Source: Shewanella marina JCM 15074 (lineage in GTDB: Bacteria > Pseudomonadota > Gammaproteobacteria > Enterobacterales > Shewanellaceae). Taken from it: a DNA stretch of 64,000 nt. Numbering within the stretch: position 1 is the stretch's first letter; every line of letters starts with the position of its first letter. The stretch is taken from NCBI RefSeq assembly GCF_000614975.1, contig NZ_BALM01000014.1:53007-117006 (forward strand), given 5' to 3'. The notes beneath the pieces are model-generated. The model ran no database searches, was not told the DNA's origin, and saw only the letters and a program-made list of their open reading frames with translations. The position numbers and the translations under genes are program-made. Below are positions 18,548-29,671 of the stretch, piece by piece.

Positions 18548-19671
18548 AATAGCCGTTCCAGCATGGCTTCATAGCAAAGTGCTAATTGCTCTAAATCATC
18601 CATTTTGACACACTCATTCACCTTATGAATGGTGGCATTAACGGGCCCTAATTCGATTACTTGTGCACCTGTTGGTGCAATAAAACGTCCATCTGATGTG
18701 CCACCTGTGGTTAATGCTGCAGTGGCAAGGCCTGTCACTGATTGAATGGCATCTTTGGTGGCCGCAAGTAAGTCTCCCTCATCTGTTAAGAAGGGTAAAC
18801 CATTAAATATCCAGTTTATATCATAGTTCAGTTGATGCTGATCAAGGATTGTGACAACACGCTCAATTAACTGCTCTGCGGTGACCTCTGTTGAGTATCT
18901 AAAGTTAAACATGACATCTAGATGACCGGGTATCACATTTGAGGCACCAGTACCGGCATTGATATTGGCAATTTGAAAACTGGTCGGTGGAAAATATTGA
19001 TTGCCTTGATCCCATGTCGTTGCTGCTAATTCTGCTAATGCCGCAGAAGCTTTATGCACTGGATTATCAGCAAGATGAGGGTAGGCAACATGCCCTTGAA
19101 CGCCATGTACGACTAGGTTGCCTGTTAAACTACCTCTGCGGCCATTTTTAACCACATCACCGAGCTTATCTGTTGATGATGGTTCGCCCACTAATGCCCA
19201 AGTGATTTTTTCGTTGCGTGCTTCTAATGTATCGATCACGCGCGTAGTGCCATTAATAAATGGACCTTCTTCATCACTGGTAATTAAAAAAGCAATCGAG
19301 CCTTTATGATAGGGATGTGTATTAACAAAACGTTTGGCTGCAACCAGCATAGCGGCTAGTGAACCTTTCATATCGGCAGCGCCGCGGCCATATAAATAGC
19401 CATCAACTTCCGTTGGTGCAAATGGAGGTGTATGCCAGTGATTAAGGTTACCTGCTGGTACTACGTCAGTGTGCCCTGCAAAACAAAATAGGGGGGACTC
19501 TGTACCTTTGCGCGCCCACAAATTGGTGGTGTCCTCAAAGACCATGGGTTCAATATCAAAGCCTAATGGGGCGAGATATTCTGCCATCATGGTCTGGCAG
19601 CCTTCATCAAGGGGAGTGACAGAAGGGCGCGATATTAAATCTTTGGCAAGCTCAACAACTTCACGCTTCAT
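18541..19671 (-). CDS. dapE: DapE, succinyl-diaminopimelate desuccinylase
   Basis: Hydrolyses N-succinyl-L,L-diaminopimelate in the lysine/diaminopimelate pathway. The 376-residue M20 metallopeptidase has [12 protein letters not shown] (zinc His), [15 protein letters not shown] (bridging Asp), [12 protein letters not shown] (catalytic Glu pair), [10 protein letters not shown] and a final zinc His in [16 protein letters not shown] 12 bp upstream is also in frame, but the ATG used here overlaps the yffB stop as ATGA and gives the usual N-terminus ([20 protein letters not shown]). It is in one transcription unit from yffB to the M15 peptidase. Confidence 0.95.
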   Translation of the reverse strand: MKREVVELAKDLISRPSVTPLDEGCQTMMAEYLAPLGFDIEPMVFEDTTNLWARKGTESPLFCFAGHTDVVPAGNLNHWHTPPFAPTEVDGYLYGRGAADMKGSLAAMLVAAKRFVNTHPYHKGSIAFLITSDEEGPFINGTTRVIDTLEARNEKITWALVGEPSSTDKLGDVVKNGRRGSLTGNLVVHGVQGHVAYPHLADNPVHKASAALAELAATTWDQGNQYFPPTSFQIANINAGTGASNVIPGHLDVMFNFRYSTEVTAEQLIERVVTILDQHQLNYDINWIFNGLPFLTDEGDLLAATKDAIQSVTGLATAALTTGGTSDGRFIAPTGAQVIELGPVNATIHKVNECVKMDDLEQLALCYEAMLERLLC

Positions 19672-20012
19672 TGTTGCAACCACGCTTGGTAATCATCGGC
19701 CTTAAAACCCACTTTGACTTGTGTTTGATATTCAACCACTGGTCGTTTGATTAATGTTGGCTGGGCTAGCATGAGCTGGATTGCTTTAGCTTGATCAAGA
19801 TCGGTTTTGTCTGTGTCAGCTAAATTACGAAAGGTGGTACTTCTTTTATTCAGTAGCTGTTGCCAGCCTACAGCATCTGCCCATGTTGTAATCTGTTGTT
19901 CGCTAGGGCTTTGTTGTTTAAAGTCATGAAATTGTACTGTGATATTTTGGCTTGCTAACCATTTAAGTGCTTTTTTGACTGTATCGCAATTTTTGATGCC
20001 GTAAACTTCCAC
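19668..20012 (-). CDS. yffB: YffB, ArsC/Spx-like thioredoxin-fold protein
   Basis: A 114-residue thioredoxin-fold protein of the ArsC/Spx family. It keeps a single N-terminal Cys in [14 protein letters not shown] (residues 6-19) and the KRPVVEY segment near residue 88. The yffB-dapE neighbourhood is the same as in E. coli. Family function is ill defined, probably glutathione-dependent thiol chemistry. It overlaps dapE by 4 bp and lies 11 bp after crr. Confidence 0.9.
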   Translation of the reverse strand: MEVYGIKNCDTVKKALKWLASQNITVQFHDFKQQSPSEQQITTWADAVGWQQLLNKRSTTFRNLADTDKTDLDQAKAIQLMLAQPTLIKRPVVEYQTQVKVGFKADDYQAWLQQ

Positions 20013-20023
20013 AATATTTCCTT

Positions 20024-20542
20024 TTATTTTGCTTGGGTATTGATACTGAAAATTACATCTTTATTGGCTTTAACTCGGCCTGAATATTTATTGATGCCTT
20101 TAAAGTCTTCCATATTGGCAACGACCACAGGCGTTAATAAACATAATTGTTGCTGCTTGAGGTAATCAAGATCGAATTCAATGATTGGCTGGCCCGCTTC
20201 AACGGTATCACCGCTGTTAACTAGACCGGTAAAACCATTGCCTCTGAGCTCAATGGTACCGATACCAAAGTGAACAAATAATTCCACGCCCTGTGGTGAT
20301 TCAATACTAAATGCATGGTGAGTATCAAACATTTTGCCAATTTTGCCTGAGATAGGCGCAACCAGATAACGACCTTCTGGTTGAATGGCGATGCCATCAC
20401 CGACAATTTTATCGGCAAATACGGCATCCGGTACTTGTTCTAAATCGACAATTTTACCTGACACAGGTGCTAAGATATCAATGGCACCAACAACGCGTTC
20501 CTGACCCGAAATCATACGTCTTATTCGACTAAAAAAATCCAT
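20024..20542 (-). CDS. crr: Crr, glucose-specific PTS enzyme IIA
   Basis: EIIA-Glc takes phosphate from HPr, passes it to sugar-specific EIIB domains and signals carbon status. From the ATG used here it is 172 residues, starting MDFFSRIRRMISGQERVV. His76 and His91 in DTHHAFSIES and LFVHFGIGTIEL correspond to the two active-site histidines of E. coli (75 and 90). A longer frame from 20578 adds 12 residues, but AAGGGG lies 9 bases before this ATG. It is third in ptsH-ptsI-crr. Confidence 0.92.
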   Translation of the reverse strand: MDFFSRIRRMISGQERVVGAIDILAPVSGKIVDLEQVPDAVFADKIVGDGIAIQPEGRYLVAPISGKIGKMFDTHHAFSIESPQGVELFVHFGIGTIELRGNGFTGLVNSGDTVEAGQPIIEFDLDYLKQQQLCLLTPVVVANMEDFKGINKYSGRVKANKDVIFSINTQAK

Positions 20543-20620
20543 AATTGTTAGCCCCTTATCAATTTGTTGGCTCATCATATTGGTTATTACCTATCAGAGT
20601 AAAGTCACAATATTCTATTC

Positions 20621-22305
20621 TCATAAATACTGAGCCAACTGAGAGATTTTTGTACTTTTTAAGCATGCAGCTGCTTGTTGAGTAAAGTGATTATATTGAC
20701 CCGAACAAATAGCCGCTTTTACGGGCAGAAACGTACCAATATTAATACTTAATTCGTCTAAACCTAGTCCGATGAGTATGGGGGCGATACGTGGATCGCT
20801 GGCTAACTCGCCACAAAGTGAAACAGATATCTGCTGCTGTTTTGCTAAGTTAATCACTGTTGCTATGGATTGAATAATCGCAGGCGAAAAGGCACTAAAT
20901 TGTTGGCTTAACACGGGATTAGTTCGATCAACGGCTAATGTGTACTGGCTTAGGTCATTACTGCCTATACTGATAAAATCTAAATAGGGCAACATACTCG
21001 GTAAGTTAATGATTGCAGCTGGTGTTTCAACTACGATTCCGAGTTCAATTTTGCCATAGTCTAGTTGTTGCTGTTTAAGCTGTTTTTTCGATTGTGCTAA
21101 TAGATCCAAAATATCAATCAGTTCTTCAACTTGGTTGATCATGGGAAACATGACTCTGATACAACCCAATGTACTGGCACGTAATATGGCACGTAATTGC
21201 ACCATAAACTGTTCAGGGTTATGTAGGCTATAACGCACGCCGCGCTCACCTAAGGCTGGATTTTCTTGTTTATCTAAATGGATATAATCAAGTTGTTTAT
21301 CTGCACCTACATCGAGTGTGCGGATGGTGACGACCTTTGGCGTGACAGCTTCTACTGTTTGCTTGTACATCTGATATTGCTGTTCTTCGGTTGGGGCTTG
21401 TTTTAGTCCCATAAATAGCAATTCTGTACGTAATAAACCTATGCCATCAATACCTAACTGCTCAATTTGGTCGAGTTGGTTGAGTTGACCAATATTGCTC
21501 AGCAGTTTGACGGAATGTCCATCCAATGTTTGCGCGGGCAGATTGATAAATTGTCTCAGTTTTTGTTGAGCTAATTGGGCGGCTTTGCCGCTGTCTGCTA
21601 ATTGTTGTTGGCGATTATTATCAGGATTGATATAGAGCTTACCTGCTAAAGCATCAACTACGACGGCATCGCTTCAATGACTTGATGATGGTAATCACAT
21701 AAAAACAGTGCTGGAATACCGTGAGCACGCGCTAAAATGGCGGTGTGACTAGTGACTCCCGTACTTTTTAATACTAATGCCTTTATATGCTGCAGTGGTA
21801 GTTGGCTAAATTCGGCAGGGGTGATGTCATCTGCAAATAACACTACCTCATGGCTAATTTGTTGACCGAAAGCTGTTTCAATATTTAAAAATAGCGCAAT
21901 AAGTCGTTGGCTAAGGGATTCAATATCATTGGCTCTACTGGCAAGGTATTGATTTGCGAGTTGACTGATTTGATAAGCATGTAGACGTAAACAGCGTTCA
22001 ACGGCTGCGGTAGTTGAAAATTGCCATTGGCTGATGAGTTGTTCAACTTCGCTAATAAACTCATCGTCTTCTAACAATAAGATATCTGCTTCTATCAGTT
22101 CAGTGGCTGTATCATTTATATCACTTGAGTCTCTCAGTTGTTGTAGATGGCTAATAAGTTTAAGACGTGTTTGGTGAAATATGGCGACTTCGGCTGTGAC
22201 GTCTGTACATATGGACAGATAATCGGCTTTGATTATCTGTTTATTGAGTAGATGAGCATGGCCCATGGCAATGCCCTGTGAAACTGCGACCCCGTCAATA
22301 TTCAT
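20621..22305 (-). pseudogene. ptsI: PTS enzyme I, split by a frameshift
   Basis: Enzyme I moves phosphate from PEP to HPr. The N-terminal part (from MNIDGVAVSQGIAMG) keeps the phosphorylated His187 in TGVTSHTAILARAHG, then runs into a stop at about 21658 after QVIEAMPS. In the -1 frame the protein resumes at once as SDAVVVDALAGKLYINP and continues to 20621 with the PEP-binding features TLDVGADKQ, MFPMINQVEEL, IGSNDLSQYTLAVDR and CGELASDP. Adding one base near 21673 (GAAGC to GAAAGC) gives a 561-residue EI, the normal size. ptsH and crr on either side are intact. I read it as one gene hit by a one-base loss in an A run; as written the product would be inactive. Confidence 0.85.
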
Positions 22306-22312
22306 GGTTAAT

Positions 22313-22582
22313 TTAATCCTCGAGTTGGTTGATGAAATTAACCAATGATTCAACCGCCTTGAGGGCGTCATCGCCTTGGGCACTTATGGTAATTTGACTC
22401 TCTTTGGCAAGTCCTAATGTTTGCAGTTTAAATAGGCTTTTCGCATTTACAGTTTGTTGTTCTGCACTAATATTAATGTCTGCGGTAAATTGTTTGGCAA
22501 GCTTAACAAATTGGGCGGCAGGGCGAGTATGCAAACCATATTCACTGTGGATGGTCACTTGTTGCTGATGGCTATTGGTCAT
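22313..22582 (-). CDS. ptsH: HPr phosphocarrier protein
   Basis: HPr relays phosphate from enzyme I to EIIA domains. The 89-residue protein has the active His18 in YGLHTRPAAQFVKLA and a regulatory-type Ser49 in NAKSLFKLQTLGLAKES. It lies 7 bp before the ptsI start and 2 bp after the stop of the ACT-domain gene, so it is co-transcribed with both. Confidence 0.93.
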   Translation of the reverse strand: MTNSHQQQVTIHSEYGLHTRPAAQFVKLAKQFTADINISAEQQTVNAKSLFKLQTLGLAKESQITISAQGDDALKAVESLVNFINQLED

Positions 22583-22584
22583 TA

Positions 22585-22983
22585 TTAAGCTAATCCTTGC
22601 TGATAATTTATTACCATATAAGACTGGGATTTTAAGGCATTTATTGCGGCATCTATTTTGTCGTTTTTAACGAGAATATAATCAGTATCAAAGGTTGATA
22701 TAGCAAAAATACTGATATCTGCTTGTGCTAGAGTGGTTGAAATACGTGCCATTATACCTGTCATTGAAAAGCCAAGCGGGCCCAATACTTCTAGACAACG
22801 CCAATTATCTTCGCTTTCTAAGCTATCGAATTTCAGTGTAGAAGGCACAACAATCGATAACTCTTCTTTCGTTTTACTTATAAAGTAGATGGCTTGTTCG
22901 AACACTTGAGAGGGGATAGCAGCTTGCCGTTCAAGACTATGAATGCAAAACAACTCTTGATGCAGTGCGAGCGTCATTCTCAT
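22585..22983 (-). CDS. ACT domain-containing protein
   Basis: A 132-residue cytoplasmic protein of the ACT-like family seen in several Proteobacteria. An N-terminal half (FCIHSLERQAAIPSQVF, then FISKTKEELSIVVPS) is joined to an ACT domain (WRCLEVLGPLGFSMTGIMARISTTLAQADISIFAISTFDTDYILVK split across residues 62-107). ACT domains bind small molecules, often amino acids; the ligand here is unknown. GGGA precedes the ATG. It leads directly into ptsH with a 2-bp gap, which is an unusual partnership and may only reflect a shared promoter. Confidence 0.85.
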   Translation of the reverse strand: MRMTLALHQELFCIHSLERQAAIPSQVFEQAIYFISKTKEELSIVVPSTLKFDSLESEDNWRCLEVLGPLGFSMTGIMARISTTLAQADISIFAISTFDTDYILVKNDKIDAAINALKSQSYMVINYQQGLA

Positions 22984-23084
22984 TATAATTTCCCTTTATT
23001 AATGCCATTTATTAAAACTCAATGTTAATGATGGTAGCGTAAGCGGTTATTAGAATGAAGTGTGATGTTGTGATGGATAACAAA

Positions 23085-23107
23085 AAAACGCGCATAAAGC
23101 GCGTTTT
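23085..23107. terminator. Terminator after ddl
   Basis: A 9-bp stem (AAAACGCGC / GCGCGTTTT) with an ATAAA loop. On the minus strand a run of seven Ts follows, 18 bp beyond the ddl stop. It isolates ddl from the ACT/pts operon. Confidence 0.85.
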
Positions 23108-23124
23108 ATAATTTACAGTAACAG

Positions 23125-24129
23125 TTAAGCTAACTGTTTTAAAATGTTCTGAGTTAAAAACTCGGTAAAGTCTTCACCATGATGGCTAAGCATCTTAGGG
23201 AACATTGAAATAGGCGTTAATCCTGGGAAGGTATTAATTTCATTGAGTAAGATTTCACCGTCTTCAGTTAAAAAGAAATCAATGCGCGATAGGTGGCTGA
23301 GCTTCATGCCTTTAAACGCCGTAATTGCATATTGGCGAATTTTATCTGATAACTCATCTGAAAGGTTTTTAGCCTCTACATGAGTCACCGCTTGACTATT
23401 GGTGTCGTACTTTTCTTCAAAGGTATAGAACTTATCTGAAGCACATACAATTTCACCGGGTTTAGTGGCGATAATTTGGTCATTATATTGATACACGGCA
23501 ACTTCTAACTCACGTGCTTTAATGGTTTTTTCAATAATGACATAAGGTGCGTAACTAAAGGCTTCGGTTAATTTTGCTGGCAATTCTTCAACATTATCTA
23601 CTTTGTAGCAGCCCACAGATGAACCTTGGCTGGCGGCTTTGATAAAAATTGACCCCCAGTCAGCTAATGCTGCTGTTGCTTGTGCAATTGCATCATCATT
23701 TAGTTCAGCCAAAATAATGTATGGCGTATTGGGGATACCTAGCGCACTAAACCACATTTTGGCTGTAATTTTGTTAAAGCAGTTGATACTTGCTTCGGCA
23801 TTACACCCAAAGAAAGGTAGGTTAATTAAATTGAAATAGCTTTGAATATCGCCTGTTTCACCCGGATAGCCATGTATACAAGGGATCACATAATCCACTG
23901 ACCAATCAGTTTCTGTGCGATCAGTAAAGCGAATTTGCTTTTGGTTGGTTAATTCACAAGCTTGTCCATTAGCCGTGCGGTATTGACCTTGAGCATCTAA
24001 TTCGACACGCAGCACATTAAAACGGCTATCTTTTGCCAATGATGTTTCAAAATAGTTGGCTGATAAAAGTGAAATATCATGTTCAGCACCACCACCACCG
24101 CACAGCAAAAGCAGGTTAATTTGGCTCAT
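23125..24129 (-). CDS. ddl: D-alanine--D-alanine ligase
   Basis: Joins two D-alanines with ATP for peptidoglycan precursor synthesis. The 334-residue ATP-grasp protein has [14 protein letters not shown] near the start, [50 protein letters not shown] and the C-terminal metal site [21 protein letters not shown]. Sequence type is closer to DdlA-like than DdlB. AAGGA lies 6 bases before the ATG. It is monocistronic, ending at a strong terminator. Confidence 0.94.
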   Translation of the reverse strand: MSQINLLLLCGGGGAEHDISLLSANYFETSLAKDSRFNVLRVELDAQGQYRTANGQACELTNQKQIRFTDRTETDWSVDYVIPCIHGYPGETGDIQSYFNLINLPFFGCNAEASINCFNKITAKMWFSALGIPNTPYIILAELNDDAIAQATAALADWGSIFIKAASQGSSVGCYKVDNVEELPAKLTEAFSYAPYVIIEKTIKARELEVAVYQYNDQIIATKPGEIVCASDKFYTFEEKYDTNSQAVTHVEAKNLSDELSDKIRQYAITAFKGMKLSHLSRIDFFLTEDGEILLNEINTFPGLTPISMFPKMLSHHGEDFTEFLTQNILKQLA

Positions 24130-24216
24130 TGGGTTTCCTTAAAGAGCGAATGTCGACATTAATTGGATATGTTAAAGAGCAACGCTGGATTACTCAAGCG
24201 TTGCTTATTCAAATGA

Positions 24217-26154
24217 TTACTTACTATTCAACATCAGTTGTTTGCCATAATCTTTGGCCAAGCCTGATGCCCGCTTGGTGATTTGTAGGCTAGCAGTTTC
24301 AAATACTTTCTTGTTACCGAGGCAGCTAAAGTGACTTTTTGCACGAGTAATTGCAGTGTATATCAACTCTTTAGTTAACAGTTGCCATTGCGACAAACTT
24401 GGGAATGGCGGCAAGACTAAGGCAACAGTCGCAAATTCACTGCCTTGGCTTTTATGTACCGTCATGGCATAGCAAGTTTCATGACTTGGCAAACGCGCCG
24501 GCAGCACCTTTAAAATCTGGCCATCAGCCTGAATAAAATAAGCCATAAGGCGATTATTGGCGGCTTTATCAGCCAAAATAATGCCAATGTCACCGTTAAA
24601 TAGGCCAAGATTATAGTCATTACTTTGAATAATAATGGGTCTACCTAAGTAAAACTCTTGATTTGGTTGGATCAGCTTGGCTTGTTTTAAGGCGTTAGTC
24701 ACACTTTGGTTTATACCATCAACACCATAATCACCAGCGCGCATTGCCGCTAAAATACGATATTGGTTATAACTATTAATAATGGTTTGTGGCTCAATAT
24801 CATCGTTATGAATTTGAGTTAAATAAAGACTGTATTGCTCAACTGCCTGATTAAGTAGACTCTTTAAGCCTCGATTTTGTAACCCTTTACCATGGTGGTT
24901 AAACCAACTCAGTTCTTGATACCCCTGTTGCCAGACCTGTTTAATATCACTGGCTGAAGCTTTATTAACCGCATTAGCCAGCTGACCAATACCTGCATCG
25001 CCTTGGAATCGATGACTGTGCATTAACATGCAGAGACTGTCACCCAAACCTGAATGACTTTGTGCGTATTGGCTGAGGTCATAACCGCTTAATTGGCTTA
25101 ACTGCTGTGATTGTTGAGGGCTATAGCGCATCTGCCATGACTTATTTTGTGGATGGTATAAACCCTGACAGATATCGGCCAATACTGCGCCAGCTTCTAC
25201 TGAGGCCAGCTGATCTTGGTCACCTAATAAAATCAGTTTGGCATGAGGCGGCAGTGCATCGAGCAGTTTATACATCATAGGCAAGTCGACCATTGACGCT
25301 TCATCAACGACTAATAGATCTAAGCGCAGCGGGTTGTGACTGTCATGCCTAAATTTATGTGAATTAGGAATAACACCTAACAAGCGATGCAGGGTAGAAG
25401 CTTCTTCTGGCACCAGTTTTAGCGCATTGAGATCTAAACTACTCACCTGACCGACAAGATCTTGTTGTAGCCGTTGTTTAGAGGCTTTAATGGATTCACT
25501 TAAGCGGGCTGCCGCTTTACCTGTTGGTGCGACTAATTTAATTACAGGTGTTTGCTGCTGGCATAACAACAATAGCAGCTTAGTTACCGTAGTGGTTTTA
25601 CCTGTACCCGGTCCGCCAGTAATCACCGCTAGATTTTGACAAGCCGCCGTCGCTGTTGCTACTTTTTGCCAATCAATAGTCCCTTGTTGCTGTGGGTATA
25701 GCTCGGCTAGCATGGTGCTTAGCTCAGTGTTATCGATACTGTTTTTTTGCTGACTAAGGCGATTTAACTTATCGGCAATACTGCGCTCAAAGTGAAAATA
25801 GCGTTGCAGGTACAGACGGCCATTATCCAAGATTAATGGTTTGTGTTCATCAGCACTGCCAATGGCATTAAATTGTTGTAGCTGTGCCGTTAGTTGTTCG
25901 GCATCAAGAGTCATCTTTATTTGACTGACTTGCTGCTTAAATGGATTGTTAAAATCGATTTGTGCTAATGGTAAACAGGTATGTTGTGAAGAAAGTTGAT
26001 GGCTTAATAAGGCCGCAATAATCACAAAAATCTCGCTGTTTTCTTGCTCTAATGCGGCAAGCTCTAATGCAAAATGGCGATCTAATGGGGTAATAAGCCT
26101 TTCTTCTGTTAAATTTTTTAATAGCACATCTAGTGGTACGCTTAGGCTAAGCAT
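24217..26154 (-). CDS. recD: RecD, exodeoxyribonuclease V alpha subunit
   Basis: RecD is the fast 5'-3' helicase of the RecBCD end-processing and recombination enzyme. The 645-residue protein has the Walker A motif in ITGGPGTGKTTTVTKLLLLL (about residue 178), Walker B in LLVVDEASMVDLPMMYKLL, ILLGDQDQLASVEAGAVL, and the late helicase motif YAMTVHKSQGSEFATVALVL. It is slightly longer than E. coli RecD (608). Its start lies inside the natural end of recB (8-bp overlap), so it is translated from the same mRNA. Confidence 0.95.
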   Translation of the reverse strand: MLSLSVPLDVLLKNLTEERLITPLDRHFALELAALEQENSEIFVIIAALLSHQLSSQHTCLPLAQIDFNNPFKQQVSQIKMTLDAEQLTAQLQQFNAIGSADEHKPLILDNGRLYLQRYFHFERSIADKLNRLSQQKNSIDNTELSTMLAELYPQQQGTIDWQKVATATAACQNLAVITGGPGTGKTTTVTKLLLLLCQQQTPVIKLVAPTGKAAARLSESIKASKQRLQQDLVGQVSSLDLNALKLVPEEASTLHRLLGVIPNSHKFRHDSHNPLRLDLLVVDEASMVDLPMMYKLLDALPPHAKLILLGDQDQLASVEAGAVLADICQGLYHPQNKSWQMRYSPQQSQQLSQLSGYDLSQYAQSHSGLGDSLCMLMHSHRFQGDAGIGQLANAVNKASASDIKQVWQQGYQELSWFNHHGKGLQNRGLKSLLNQAVEQYSLYLTQIHNDDIEPQTIINSYNQYRILAAMRAGDYGVDGINQSVTNALKQAKLIQPNQEFYLGRPIIIQSNDYNLGLFNGDIGIILADKAANNRLMAYFIQADGQILKVLPARLPSHETCYAMTVHKSQGSEFATVALVLPPFPSLSQWQLLTKELIYTAITRAKSHFSCLGNKKVFETASLQITKRASGLAKDYGKQLMLNSK

Positions 26155-29100
26155 CTTGTTGCTCCTTAACAGAAACCAGCGTATCTAAAGCTTCAATAAG
26201 CGCTTTGGCAGGTTTATCAAAAAATATGCCTTGTTGGCCTTGGCTATTCATCCCACGCAAGAACAAGTAATAGCAGCCACCAATGTGTTGATCATAATCA
26301 TAATGCTTAAACGTTTTGATAGATAACGATGTAGCGCCAAGGTGTAGATAATATATTGCAGATCATAACGGTGATCACTGATGGCCGCTTGCAGCGCATC
26401 TTGATGATAATCATCATAGTCATTGCCAAGGTGATTAGACTTGTAGTCAGCAATATAGAATTGACCATTGTATTCAAAGGTTAAATCGATAAAGCTTTAA
26501 CATGCCTTGCAGTGCATCAAAACTGAATTGGCCGTGATAACCATACTGTTGTAATAGTGCGGTTAGCGCGCTGTCTGTTAACTTACCTATAGGCAGGTAA
26601 AATTCCATTTCAACCAGCATTTGTGAGGCATGAAGTTGATTTAGGCTAAATTCTGTAGTCAGCGGCGCCGCTAAAATTTGCTGATACCAATCAAGTAGCA
26701 CTTGTTGCCAGTCATTATCGATAGCGAACTTGTCCATGACGAAGGGCAGTTGTTCGATTAACGTTGCTTCGGCATTATTAAACTCAATCACTTCGAGCAC
26801 TTCATGCATAAAGCTACCCGCGTTAGCGCCACGTTCAAAGGTGAAGCGGCTTGGCGCGAGTTCGACCTCCTGCTCAATCAGCACGGTTTCATCTTCTACT
26901 TCATCGCCATCACCGGGCAATATGCGTTCATGAGGTAGGTGTTTTACTAGACCAGAATAGCTACCGACACGCCACGGCGTCCCTAATTGACGTAATAGAG
27001 GCTTAACTTGATACTCTGCACAAATATTTTGCTCAGCTTCAAGGCTGATAAGTTGTTGTTCGATATCAACTTGATTAACACTAATTGCCGCTGAAGCGAG
27101 TGTTGCTGCAGCTTGTGACAGTTGCTCAAACTCACAAGCAGGCGTTGTAATACCTAATAGATAACCAATCGCCGTATTAGGTAACAAGCTGCTGATACCT
27201 TTAGATTTAGTAAAGCGGCTATGGTTAGCAATATAGAGATAACAGATCCCCGCAGCACGTGTTAATGCTACATATAGCAAGCGTAAATCTTCAGCGAGTA
27301 CTTCTTGTTTGTGTTTATCCCAACCTTGCTCTGATTGGTCAATATCCCAGATTAACTCTTCATCGGTATGGTAGAGCATAGGCGAGGGCTTACGTCTATC
27401 ATCACGGGCTAATGAGGTGAATGGCGCAAAACAGACTGGGTATTCCAAGCCTTTACTCTTGTGGATAGTGACGATCTTCACTAGATTCTGTTCACTTTCT
27501 AAACGCAGTTGCTGTGCTTCATTTTGACTTGGATTAATCAAGCTTTGTTCAAACCAGTTAACCAATGCACTTGGGCCGTCTAATTCTGTGGCTTGCTGTT
27601 GTAGCAGCTCTGCTAGATGCCTAAAATCGGTCAGCTTACGTTCACCGTTATCATGACTAAGCAAGCGTTCTATGAGCGAGGTTTGCTGCGCTAACATCAT
27701 TAATGCGGGCATGATACCGCGCTGTTGCCAAAGTTGGTTAAGCTGGAAAAACAGTGTCAATTGCTGCTGGCGGTGCTCTTCATCTTGGTTAAATTGCATA
27801 ATATCAAATGCACTGTAGCCGAGTAGTGAAGTCGCCATGGCACTGCGGATGGCGCGTTCATCTTTCGCTTTTAAAATGGCGGTTAAGATTAATGCCATTT
27901 CTGTCGCTTCAATGGTCGAAAATACATTGTCTCGACTTAAAAATACTGCGCCAATATCACGCTTTGTTAGCGCTTTTTTGATAAAACTGGCTTCGTTTCT
28001 ATCACGCACTAACACCGCAATATCTTGCGCTTTGAGTGGCTTGTTTTTATAGCTACATTCACCATTAGCTGCTTGGTTGAGTAACATCGCAATTTCGTTG
28101 GCGACGTCATCAGCCAAATATTGACGGGCGCTGGTTTTGTTAAGGCCTTTTTCAGGATCTTCAGCCACCAGTCTTAATCTAAGCGCTGCACTGTCATTGT
28201 TCTTATCAATAAAGCGTGGCGCTTTACCTTCATCGGCTGCAAGCACTGAGTCAAAGGGAATCGCATCGCTGATAAAGGGATCATTACTATGACTAAATAG
28301 CTCATTAACACCATGCACCATAGCTTGACTGGAGCGATAGTTGGTGGTGAGGTTGTAATGATGTTCGGTGCGTTTACGGGCATTAATATAGGTATAAATA
28401 TCCGCACCACGGAAAGCGTAAATAGCCTGTTTCGGATCACCAATCATCAATAAACCATTTTCGGGTTTATCAACCGGATAAATTGACGAGAAAATATTAA
28501 ATTGCAGCGGGTCAGTATCTTGGAACTCATCGATTAGCGCGACGGGAAAACGCTCAGCAATGCGCTCCGCTAATACTGGGTTCACTTCGAGTGCATCGCT
28601 TAAGGTTTGCAGTAGATCATCGGGTGTTAATAAGTTTTTTTGGTGTTTTTGTAAATTAAAACGCCTTTTAATCCCTTGCTGGGCAAAATAAACAAATGCG
28701 CTAATAAACCCTGACATCAACTGATTAAGCTGCTCGATATGATCTAATACGGGCGCTTGTTGTGGCGTTGGAATTTGGCCGCCTTTATTGAGCTTTAACT
28801 CTGAAAGCGCCAGCACTTCAAGTGCTTTTGCTGGTGGTAAACCGTCACCGCTGTTACACCAGTTATCCATAGCATCTAAAAATACCGCTAATTTAGGGTA
28901 ACCATCCGTTTTTTTACCAAAGCGCACACCATTGAGTGGCAAACTGTGTAGTAGCTCTTCAGTTGCGGCACGTTCAGTTGGCCAACGTTTCATTAAGCGA
29001 TTAACTGAATCTGCTAATTGCTCAGCATGTTTATCAAAAGCCTGTGGTGTTGGCTGAGCCTTAGCCACCGTTGCGCCGAGTAATGGCCGTAAATCACGAG

Positions 29101-29671
29101 CGAGCTGATCGGGATCTGAATATTTTGCTGCAATGGATTGGGCTAAATTGACTGGCAGTGGGTAACAGGCTTCACGCCAAAAATCGCGCACGGCATGATG
29201 CAGATATTCGCTGTCATCAAGGGTGAATTCAGATTCAAATAAAATTGATGATTCAAATGCCATATCAGACAAAATACGCTGACAAAAACCATGAATAGTA
29301 AAAATTGCCCCTTCATCTAACGACTTTAAGGCAAGGTCTAAACGGCGCAGGGCATTGTCGCGCTCACTGGCATCAATTTGTTGGTATAACTGTTCAATAA
29401 AATCATCATTGATTGATTCAATACCAATAAAGCGCTTATAGGCAAGCTGCACCCGCTTACGGATACGATCGCGTAACTCTTCGGTGGCTGCATTGGTAAA
29501 GGTCACCACCAATATTTGCTCACAGGTGAGAGGCGTTGCGTGTTGATGACCTAGTAGTAACCTAAGGTAAAGACCAGAAATAGTGTATGTTTTGCCCGTT
29601 CCTGCACTGGCTTCAATTAAGCGATTACCGGTAAATTCAAGTGAAAGTGGTGCTAATGCTTGAGTGGTCAT
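26147..29671 (-). pseudogene. recB: RecB, exodeoxyribonuclease V beta subunit, with two frameshifts in the nuclease domain
   Basis: RecB supplies the 3'-5' helicase and the nuclease of RecBCD. The first 1060 residues are normal: Walker A ASAGTGKTYTISGLY, VALIDEFQDTDPLQF, PKQAIYAFRGADIYTY and VKIVTIHKSKGLEYPVCF. After LQGMLK (about 26496) the frame stops at 26474, but the next frame continues as FIDLTFEYNGQFYIADYKSN, which holds the nuclease Asp and DYK motif, then HRYDLQYIIYTLALHRYLSK. A second shift near 26307 leads to HYDYDQHIGGCYYLFLRG and a stop at 26147. Both sites change the length of a short homopolymer. Repaired, the protein has about 1175 residues, as in E. coli. recC and recD are intact, which favours a sequence error over gene loss. 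Confidence 0.85.

Noticed and set aside
20543..20578. Extended start of crr with 12 more residues
   Set aside because: The ATG at 20542 has a ribosome site and matches the family N-terminus.
21658..21690. Programmed -1 frameshifting in ptsI
   Set aside because: No slippery heptamer or following pseudoknot is seen, and enzyme I genes are not known to use recoding.
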